From Thalassiosira profunda (lineage: Eukaryota > Bacillariophyta > Thalassiosirophyceae > Thalassiosirales > Thalassiosiraceae): a DNA stretch of 13,022 bases. Of this stretch, positions 7,026 to 13,022 are shown piece by piece. The position numbers were made by a program, and so were the translations under genes. Below the pieces are notes generated by a model that worked only from the letters and a program-made list of their open reading frames with translations, was not told where the DNA came from and did no database searches. The DNA lies in contig JALLAP010000421.1 of NCBI GenBank assembly GCA_036939355.1, positions 1 through 13,022 of the forward strand, written 5' to 3'. Positions within the stretch are counted from its first letter, which is position 1; the number at the start of each line of letters is the position of its first letter.

Positions 7026-7447
7026 GGCTTGTCGATAAACGACTGTTGTCGGATCTCCGAGGATAGAATTGGCCCCGAGTTGCAATGTGCAGGGTCAACG
7101 CTCCCTCTCGGCCTCGGCCTCAACCTCAACCGAACGAGATGTGTCACGTGAACCCAAATCAAAGGATCCAACCCCGGCGCAAACCAGTGATTGTGTGCGC
7201 CCGATTGCCGCGCCCTGGTGCGTGCTTGCTGCAAGGTTCTGCTTCCTACCAGGCGCCGCCACTCCACATGGTTCATCCACCTTGCTTGGTGTTGGATTGT
7301 TTGCTTGTGCACCCAACGCCAACTTACGTACGTAGGAACTACATAGGTAACGGCTCGCCGGATTTGCAAGCTTCGTGAAAGGTTAGATTTTTCAGATTCT
7401 AACCCGTCGAAGCTTGTAGCTGCCGCAGGCATGAGTCAGCCATCTCG
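7026..7447. other. Intergenic region: MFS 3' flank and zinc-protein promoter
   Basis: A 422-bp gap between two minus-strand genes: the 3' flank of the MFS gene on the right and the 5' flank of the Pro/Gly-rich gene on the left. It contains a strong inverted repeat (separate entry) and a ten-base palindrome TACGTACGTA at about 7325-7334. The plus-strand ORFs here have no recognisable protein content. Confidence 0.4.
7367..7416. repeat. Imperfect hairpin, 9 + 7 bp stems
   Basis: CAAGCTTCG (7367-7375) pairs perfectly with CGAAGCTTG (7408-7416), and inside it GGTTAGA (7381-7387) pairs with TCTAACC (7398-7404). The internal loop is TGAAA against CGT, and the terminal loop is ten bases. It lies 31-81 nt past the stop codon of the minus-strand MFS gene, so it is probably in its 3' UTR. 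It could be an RNA stability or 3'-processing element, or the remnant of a small inverted-repeat element. Confidence 0.7.
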
Positions 7448-9304
7448 CTATGTTATCTCCGCACTCTCGTGCTCACTGCACTGACTTGCAACCGCTCCAA
7501 TCTCTTCGGCCAACATCATTTGCTGCTGGACGCCCAACCTCACCGTTTCCTCGTCCGCCTCGACTGTGCAGAATAGCATGCCATTGAATATGCCGCAGAA
7601 GATCCAGCCGCAGATGCCTACGTTGAACGCCTTCCTCCTGCCGCCCAGCCTTTCGATCAGCCACGCCACGAATGCCGGGCCGAGGCCGCGTCCGAAATCG
7701 TCGAAGGTATTCAGCAGGGCGAATGCTTGTCCTCGCATTTGCGGCATGGTCACATTTTGCAGCGTCGACTTGACAATTGGACCGGTCACGCCGGAAAACA
7801 TCCCAGCCACGATCGATATCAAGCCGAGCACAAATTGAACTCCGCCATCCTCCTTCGGATCAAAATCAAGGTTGATCAGACCCCACATCGGAACACACCC
7901 CGCAATGGCCGTCGTCGACGACAAGATGGCAGGGTACCGAGGGCCGAACTTTGAGTACAGATGCGAGCTTCCCGCGCCGCCAACGCATGTGCCGATAAAG
8001 TTTCCGACCCCAAACACTAGTATGACAAGCGTCGCTCTTTCCACCGACAAGCCTCTGTCCGACGAAAGGTAATCGTTGAGGTAGGTGTTCACGATGCCCC
8101 ACGGTATGCAGCCGGGCGCTCCTGCAAACGGCAAAAGAGCAGGAGCTCAGTAATCAGACAATGCAGACTCAATGCATGATCGGAGTTATTTACCTTGAAA
8201 TATAGCCAGCAGGACCGATTTGCACCGCAACAAGGTCCCAAGCGTCACCACGTGCTGATGGATTGACTCTCTGTAATGTTTCGCAAGACGGCCACGCACA
8301 CTGTACGCCGCACTCGACGGGGAGCCGGAGGAGCTGCTCAGCGAGTCTTGATTTTCCAGCTGAACGTAGAGACCCTGTTTGGGTGAATCGCCCGTCACCA
8401 GAGTGGTCCTCGATGTGGCTTGCTTTATCCTCCTCATTTTGCATGAGTTTGTCGCGTCGTCGTTCGAGTGTTCCGATGCGTCGTTCTCCATTCTTCCGGC
8501 CATTTCCAACTCTCCCTTTCGGCCCTCTATTCTCAACACATCATTGCTATTCGCGTGCATCGACACAGTGTACAATGATCTTTTCTCGCCGGCCCCTCTC
8601 TCGACCTCCGGGAGGCACGTCCACACCGCCATGGCGCAAACCATCGCGGGGACACTGACAACCAGAAACGGCATTCGCCAGCCAAAAGTTGGCCCCAGCA
8701 CGCCGGCGGCTCCCTGTCCCACGCTGATTCCAATGCCACATCCCATTGATATAGCGCCGCTGACCCACCCTCGTTCGCTCGGCTCGTAATAATCACCCAA
8801 CACCGAGTAGATGAGAGGCAGCGCCCCACCGACGCTGCATCCCGTCAGCGCCCGGCACCAATACAGTTGATTGTACGTTGTGACGAAGTACGTCGCCAGG
8901 CACGCTCCCTCGCCTATTAGAATGACCCACAGAAAGAGCAACCCTCTGCGATCGACGGCGTCCGCGAGACATCCTACGAGAAAGGAGGCCGGAACGCCTA
9001 TCATGAAGAAGGCAACGGCAATGTCTCCTCCGAGCTTTTTGTCGCGTTCCAGATCGTCGAAATGAAACTCGTCGGCTACTGCAGACAGGTTGGGCGAGAG
9101 GAGGTTTTGATCGGCGAATAAAAGGGCCGTCGTGAGGAGGTAGAGGGCCGTGGCGAGGCGGCGATGGCGCCGCTCGGCCGTCGCCGCGTCTGAAGATGGG
9201 TGCGTTGCAAAGTTGGACACATCATGTGCATGCGTTGCAATGTTGGACAATTCTTGTGCATCGGAGCCGGAGCCGGCCTCCGAGCTCCCTGCCGGCTCCA
9301 TCAT
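7448..9304 (-). CDS. Major facilitator superfamily transporter, spinster-like
   Basis: Two exons, 9304-8194 and 8121-7448, with a 72-nt GT-AG intron (8193-8122); 594 residues, starting at the first of two consecutive ATGs. The N-terminal six helices are clear: helix 1 (about 50-66) runs into ADQNLLSPNL, and the loop after helix 2 carries the MFS motif A, G111-CLADAVDRRG. Helix 4 has RALTGCSVGGALPLIYSVLGD, as in spinster-like and related carriers. A hydrophilic loop of about 110 residues (232-345) rich in Ser, Asn and Asp separates the halves. The second exon supplies helices 7-12 (PWGIVNTYLNDYLSSDRGLS, GNFIGTCVGG, DDFGRGLGPAFVAWL). Known: this superfamily moves small solutes by alternating access; spinster-type members carry lipids or sugars. 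The substrate cannot be read from sequence. The N-terminal tail has a short duplication, SNIATHAHD/SNFATHPSSD (20-39). Confidence 0.88.
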
Positions 9305-9564
9305 CGTTTCATAGTGGTCGATAGCAGCATGGTTCGAGCGCTTCCGACTATCTGTTCGCCGCCATCACCATCAAACCGTCTGCTTGTGGCGTACGTGGGG
9401 GTAGGTGGAGGCTGGCGTTTGCACTTTTGGCCGCATGTAATACCAATTCCCACGTGAGCTCTGACCGGAGGAAAAATCTGCGAGATCGCCGCGCCACAAC
9501 ATCATGGCACCCGTCTCCTCGCCCTGCGTCCTCCTGCACCCCCTCCTCTATCTCTACAATTGCA
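9305..9564. promoter_or_regulatory. Divergent promoter region, MFS / SDR
   Basis: A 260-bp gap between divergent start codons. An out-of-frame ATG in good context lies at 9504, 61 nt before the chosen SDR start, and opens an 89-codon ORF overlapping the SDR coding region. No TATA box or named motif was found. Confidence 0.35.
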
Positions 9565-10605
9565 ATGGCGCTTCCCTCGTCTCTCACCGTGTGTGTCACC
9601 GGCGCCAACGGCTACCTCGCGTCGCACATCGTCCAACAGCTGCTCCTAAAGGGCCACTCCGTCCGCGCCTGCGTCCGCGACGCCGCCAACGCGGCGTCGG
9701 TGCAGCACTTACTGGATATACCGTCTACATCGACTGGACAACTGACGCTGTTTTCGACGGGCGACATGGGTGATCCCACGCTGGCGGGTAGATACGAACG
9801 CCCGCTGGCGGGGTGCGATGCCGTCATCCACGCGGCGACGCCATTGCGGCCCAAGCTCTCCGGTAGTGAATTCGACGGCATGCGCGACATGGTCCATCCG
9901 GGCATGGCGGGGACGCAAGAGATGCTCGAGGCCATACTAAAGTGCCCCAGTGTCAAATGTTTGGTGCTCACGAGCTCCATGTCGGCCGCCGCGCCGCAGC
10001 CGGAGCCGGAGGTGAAGGACGAGACCCACTGGTCCGACGACGCCGCGCAGTTGGCCCGGGGAAATTACTACGGCTGCGTCAAGACGAGGCAGGAGCGGCT
10101 GTGCCACGAGTTCGTGAGGGAACAAAAGGAGAAGGGAGCCCTGTCGGGGGACTTTCGATTCAGCGCCATCTGCCCGACGATGATCCTCGGTCCGCCGGTG
10201 GGCGCCGACAGAGATGGGTATCAATACACTCCGTCGGGGACGATGGGGTCGCTCCACAAATGGATGACGGGGGGACGACCCTCGGCGCCCAACGATTCCA
10301 TGAGCTTCGTCGACGTGCAAGATTGCGCGGCGATGCACATTGCGGCAATCGAGAATGGGGACGCGGAGGGGCGGTACTTCTCGCTCGCGGAATCGTGGCA
10401 CTGGAACGACATCCTGGCGACGCTGAAGGAATTGCATCCGGAGATGACATTGGACGAGCGGTGGAGGTACGAAGGGGGGGACATTGTAACGCCGACGAAG
10501 TTCAATTTGGAGAGGATGCATTCGCTGGGGGTGACGGTGAAGGGCGTGTGGGAGATATTGGAGGAGTCGGTCGACTTCTTCAAGAGGACAGGGGCTCTGG
10601 AGTAG
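9565..10605 (+). CDS. Extended SDR, DFR/cinnamoyl-CoA reductase-like NAD(P)-dependent reductase
   Basis: 346 residues in one exon from the ATG at 9565. That start places the nucleotide-binding strand right at the N-terminus (LTVCVTGANGYLAS), as usual in this family; the open frame upstream has no ATG. The glycine motif TGANGYLA (12-19) binds the cofactor. The catalytic set is visible: Ser in LVLTSSMSA (137-138) and Y169-GCV-K173. Later family landmarks are FRFSAICPTMILGPP and SFVDVQDCAAMHI. Length agrees with dihydroflavonol reductase and cinnamoyl-CoA reductase-like enzymes (about 320-350). Known for the family: NAD(P)H-dependent reduction of a carbonyl or oxidation of a hydroxyl on a bound small molecule, in the cytosol. 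The substrate in an alga without lignin or flavonoid pathways is unknown. It converges with the Cys-rich membrane gene (37 bp between stops). Confidence 0.88.
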   Translation: MALPSSLTVCVTGANGYLASHIVQQLLLKGHSVRACVRDAANAASVQHLLDIPSTSTGQLTLFSTGDMGDPTLAGRYERPLAGCDAVIHAATPLRPKLSGSEFDGMRDMVHPGMAGTQEMLEAILKCPSVKCLVLTSSMSAAAPQPEPEVKDETHWSDDAAQLARGNYYGCVKTRQERLCHEFVREQKEKGALSGDFRFSAICPTMILGPPVGADRDGYQYTPSGTMGSLHKWMTGGRPSAPNDSMSFVDVQDCAAMHIAAIENGDAEGRYFSLAESWHWNDILATLKELHPEMTLDERWRYEGGDIVTPTKFNLERMHSLGVTVKGVWEILEESVDFFKRTGALE

Positions 10606-10642
10606 AGCTTGCGATTGGAGACGGGACACTCAGCATCTTACT

Positions 10643-11239
10643 TTACATGCACAACTTGCCGTGCGTTGCCACGCACCTGGTCACCACGAAGAGCACGACG
10701 AGGACGATGACAATGAGTCCCGCGATGAGGCATCCATTGAAACACCGGTCGGCGTCGATCTTTTCTACCACTGGTCCTACCTTGATCTCGCCGTACCAAT
10801 AGTAGGTGTCGGGCTTAAAGTCAGTCACCGACGATGCCGCAGAGTACAATAGCTGCCCGTTAGCATCGTAGAACCTGCCGTTCGGGGCTTTGTAGACCCG
10901 GCGCCTGTCGTGCGGAAGGCAGCAAAAGACACAGCCAGCCCAACCGCCGAGAAGGCAGCACGCAAAAGTGGATGCTAAGCTGGAACATCCGTAGTGGACG
11001 GAGCTACCCCACACGCCTCCGGGGAGCACTCCGTTCGGAGGCGGACGTTCGCCCATGGCGGGATCCCCGCCTCCTGAGATTTCAAGAGACGTCCTCGTCA
11101 CCTCGGTGTTCTCTTCGCGGCGCTCCTCCTTCAGTGCAGAGTTGTCTTGTCCAACAGTCTGCACCGCGTTCTCGTCTGTAGGCTCGGCGATCTGCACCCC
11201 CTCCTCGACTTGGTCGAGCTCGGAGTATTGATGCACCAT
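10643..11239 (-). CDS. Cys-rich membrane protein with C-terminal anchor, function unknown
   Basis: 198 residues from the ATG at 11239, the first after an in-frame TAA. The N-terminal 55 residues are acidic and hydrophilic. Residues about 80-108 are hydrophobic and Cys-rich (CSSLASTFACCLLGGWAGC, then CCLP), a possible palmitoylated or re-entrant segment. A soluble middle region follows (DRRRVYKAPNGRFYDANGQLLY, about 111-132, and DTYYWYGEIKVGP). Residues about 167-190 form a strong membrane helix (NGCLIAGLIVIVLVVLFVV), leaving a tail of about ten residues. It resembles tail-anchored or Cys-rich membrane proteins in general but I do not recognise a family. A CAG directly before the ATG could be the acceptor of a 5' UTR intron. 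It is divergent from the TerC gene. Confidence 0.72.
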   Translation of the reverse strand: MVHQYSELDQVEEGVQIAEPTDENAVQTVGQDNSALKEERREENTEVTRTSLEISGGGDPAMGERPPPNGVLPGGVWGSSVHYGCSSLASTFACCLLGGWAGCVFCCLPHDRRRVYKAPNGRFYDANGQLLYSAASSVTDFKPDTYYWYGEIKVGPVVEKIDADRCFNGCLIAGLIVIVLVVLFVVTRCVATHGKLCM

Positions 11240-11560
11240 CTGAGGACGGATCTTCTGTTGATCCTTTTGTTATGCGAGGCAAAACAGCTCTTTGTCTTGG
11301 GCAACAGAGTGCTGTTGTTTGATGTTGTTGCTACCACCCGGTTGAGCAGCACCTCATCGCTGTGAGCTCCGCGGTCGTCGCCGTCGCCACCGCCCCGGGC
11401 CTCGCCAGTGCTTTGCTGTGTGCGTGCACGGTGGCTGTGCACGGCTCATCTCCGTTTGACCAGAGAAGCTTCGCAGCGCAGGAAGGTGGATCTTGGATCG
11501 ATCTTTTGGTGACACCCCCGGCCGCCGCCGCCCGTGCACTCGACTCGACAATAGCTAACG
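11240..11560. promoter_or_regulatory. Divergent promoter region, Cys-rich protein / TerC
   Basis: A 321-bp gap between two divergent start codons, therefore carrying both 5' UTRs. It includes a TGTTGTTTGATGTTGTTG stretch at about 11311-11330. No TATA box or other known element is convincing. Confidence 0.35.
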
Positions 11561-12700
11561 ATGGTGCAGAAGAGAGGCGCGGCGACGGCGCTGTGCGCGG
11601 CAGTGCTTATTGCTGGCGCTCGGGCGTTCGTTTCGCCCTGCAGACACATCGATGGCGGTATTCAGAGTGGAGGTTTTGATGGCGGTAGGGCGTTCGTTTC
11701 ACCCTTTGCAATTGCAACCTGCAGACACATCGGTGGCGTTCACGGTGGATGTTTTGATGGCGGTGCGAGGGCGCCATCAGCGAATTGCGTTATGCAGCTG
11801 CCGCCGTCGCTTATCAGATTGCATGGCACCCTAAACAAGTCGATGGAACCAATTGATGAAGACTCGTACGCCGAAGCGATCCAAAGAACAATATTCTATG
11901 TTGCAATAGCAGCTGCATTTGGGGCCTTCTTGTGGATGAATGATCCTAGTGCAGGAGAGGAGTTCTTCGCGGGCTACATTCTTGAAAAGAGTCTTTCGGT
12001 CGACAACCTCTTTGTCTTCCTTCTCCTCTTTGACTACTTCAAGGTGCCGGCTCCGTATCAGGGGCGCTTACTAGCGTGGGGCATATACGGAAGTGTAGTC
12101 ATGAGATCTATTATGATAGGGTTGGGAGCTGCTGCGCTACAGAATGCGCACGAGATACTGCTGGTATTCGCGGCTATCCTGATTTACAGTGCAGGGCAGG
12201 TACTGTTTGATGTCGAGGACGAAGAAGAGGATGATTTGAGCGCCAATCCAGTGATAAAGCTGAGCCGGAATCTGTTTCCATCGACGGACACATACGATGA
12301 CGATCGCTTCTTCACTTTTGAGGATGGGGTCAAGAAGGCAACGCCTCTGTTCATTTGCATGGTTGCCGTCGAATTGAGCGATGTGGTGTTTGCAGTCGAT
12401 TCGATACCTGCAGTCTTTGGAGTCACAGAGAACCCTCTGATTGTCTTCTCGTCCAACATGTTTGCTATACTCGGCCTTCGAAGTTTATTTCCGATACTGA
12501 GCAAGGCAGCAACCGACCTGAAGTACCTTGAGCCTGCGGTCGCAGTGATACTTGCCTTCATCGGATGCAAGATGATTGGAGAGTATTTTGGGTACGGTAT
12601 TTCGACAGACGTTGCATTGGCTGTGATAGTCTCGTTGCTCGCCTCTGGAGTTGCTCTCTCGCTGCGTGAAAAGCAAGATGACAACGAGCAAGTAGCATAG
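11561..12700 (+). CDS. TERC: TerC-family membrane protein, plastid-targeted
   Basis: 379 residues, one exon, ATG at 11561. The N-terminus is a hydrophobic signal-peptide-like stretch ending ARA with Phe at residue 23 (AGARAFVSP), matching the ASAFAP-type entry signal of complex red plastids. The TerC domain covers about 105-370: the acidic membrane signatures LEKSLSVDNLFVF (141-153) and ELSDVVFAVDSIPAVFG (251-267) are intact, about eight membrane helices can be counted, and the acidic cytoplasmic-type loop DVEDEEEDD (217-225) is typical. Known: plant TerC is a thylakoid protein needed for insertion of membrane proteins and thylakoid formation; bacterial relatives act in metal handling (tellurite, manganese). 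Inference: thylakoid or plastid envelope protein. Odd: the presequence contains two tandem copies of an RAFVSP...CRHI...FDGG unit (see repeat entry). Codon use looks less GC-rich than in the ShKT gene. Confidence 0.9.
   Translation: MVQKRGAATALCAAVLIAGARAFVSPCRHIDGGIQSGGFDGGRAFVSPFAIATCRHIGGVHGGCFDGGARAPSANCVMQLPPSLIRLHGTLNKSMEPIDEDSYAEAIQRTIFYVAIAAAFGAFLWMNDPSAGEEFFAGYILEKSLSVDNLFVFLLLFDYFKVPAPYQGRLLAWGIYGSVVMRSIMIGLGAAALQNAHEILLVFAAILIYSAGQVLFDVEDEEEDDLSANPVIKLSRNLFPSTDTYDDDRFFTFEDGVKKATPLFICMVAVELSDVVFAVDSIPAVFGVTENPLIVFSSNMFAILGLRSLFPILSKAATDLKYLEPAVAVILAFIGCKMIGEYFGYGISTDVALAVIVSLLASGVALSLREKQDDNEQVA
11621..11764 (+). repeat. Tandem duplication inside the TerC targeting peptide
   Basis: Unit 1 (11621-11686, residues 21-42) and unit 2 (11687-11764, residues 43-68) both read RAFVSP, then CRHI, then GG and FDGG. 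Unit 2 has a five-residue insertion (FAIAT) after RAFVSP, which with other small differences gives 78 nt against 66 nt. The DNA copies are still clearly alike (GGGCGTTCGTTTC and GCAGACACATCG in both), so the duplication looks recent. Confidence 0.85.
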
Positions 12701-12801
12701 GTAGAGAAGCAAAGGTCCACACATCATGACCGATCAAAGACAAGCAAACATTACTTTAGATCCCAAGTCCCAGTTCCCCATTTGCTCCCCTTGCATCCAA
12801 G

Positions 12802-13020
12802 TTACAGGGTGTATTGGCAGCACGGAGTTACTCCGTCTGCAACGGCGGCCCTCAACGTCGAGCTCTCATTCAGATTCTCCTCTTCAGGAGGCGACTTTAA
12901 ACTCGCACCGCTGCCATTCTCGACCTGATCTGGATCGATATATCCGCCGTTAGAATGTTGGTACGAGCTCAGCTCCGTGTTGTTGGAAAGGGTGGTGGTC
13001 CTCTCGATGGGCTCGCATCG
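12802..13020 (-). CDS. Probable C-terminal end of a gene entering from the right edge
   Basis: An open frame runs from the window edge (13020) to a TAA at 12804-12802, giving 72 residues without a start. It is hydrophilic, rich in Asn, Ser, Glu and Pro (for example NGGYIDPDQVENGSG and SPPEENLNESS) and ends CCQYTL. No domain is visible. Orientation fits the alternating pattern: it would converge with TerC, 101 bp between stops. The other two minus frames contain stops. It could be chance. Confidence 0.4.
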   Translation of the reverse strand, partial: RCEPIERTTTLSNNTELSSYQHSNGGYIDPDQVENGSGASLKSPPEEENLNESSTLRAAVADGVTPCCQYTL

Positions 13021-13022
13021 CG

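Noticed and set aside
5984..7066. Long plus-strand frame (360 codons) over the Pro/Gly-rich gene
   Set aside because: Extremely Arg/Gly/Pro-rich with no domain; it is the antisense of a repetitive GC-rich exon whose own frame has a zinc motif and a clean splice.
6185..7432. Minus-strand frame of 415 codons
   Set aside because: Overlaps the real zinc-protein exon in another frame, is Arg/Thr/Pro-rich, and crosses the intergenic hairpin; a GC-rich shadow.

Overview
This is nuclear DNA from a eukaryote, most likely an alga with a red-derived secondary plastid (an ochrophyte such as a pelagophyte, or a close equivalent). The evidence is GC-rich coding DNA, short GT-AG introns (67-113 nt in the five I can place), a mitochondrial CMC4-type twin-CX9C protein, MYND and PTEN-like domains, ShKT repeats, and a TerC protein whose N-terminus looks like a signal peptide followed by an ASAFAP-like Phe. 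I cannot name the species. I see no tRNA, rRNA, transposon, CRISPR array or bacterial operon.

Layout, left to right: (1) minus strand, N-terminal 219 residues of a PTEN/tensin-like phosphatase running off the left edge (1-658); (2) plus, CMC4 homologue (1137-1367); (3) minus, three-exon MYND zinc-finger gene with an unresolved 5' end (1418-2215); (4) plus, a second MYND copy in inverted orientation, apparently 5'-truncated and with a shortened zinc knuckle (2340-2690); (5) minus, unrecognised Ala-rich helical protein (2728-3339); (6) plus, membrane-anchored protein with three ShKT domains (3613-5214); (7) minus, two-exon Pro/Gly/Tyr-rich protein with a small CCHC-type zinc motif and an acidic tail (5305-7025); (8) minus, two-exon MFS transporter (7448-9304); (9) plus, extended SDR reductase resembling DFR/CCR enzymes (9565-10605); (10) minus, Cys-rich tail-anchored membrane protein of unknown function (10643-11239); (11) plus, plastid-type TerC membrane protein (11561-12700); (12) minus, probable C-terminal end of a gene entering from the right edge (12802-13020).

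Genes mostly alternate strand, so neighbours either share a short divergent promoter region (260-478 bp) or converge with only 37-101 bp between stop codons. The gene set is functionally mixed (mitochondria, plastid, membrane transport, nucleus, signalling), and nothing shows a single pathway. The points most worth a second look are the tandemly duplicated targeting motif in TerC, the inverted MYND pair with intron and knuckle differences, the in-frame TGA at the 5' end of the first MYND gene, and a 50-nt imperfect hairpin downstream of the MFS gene.
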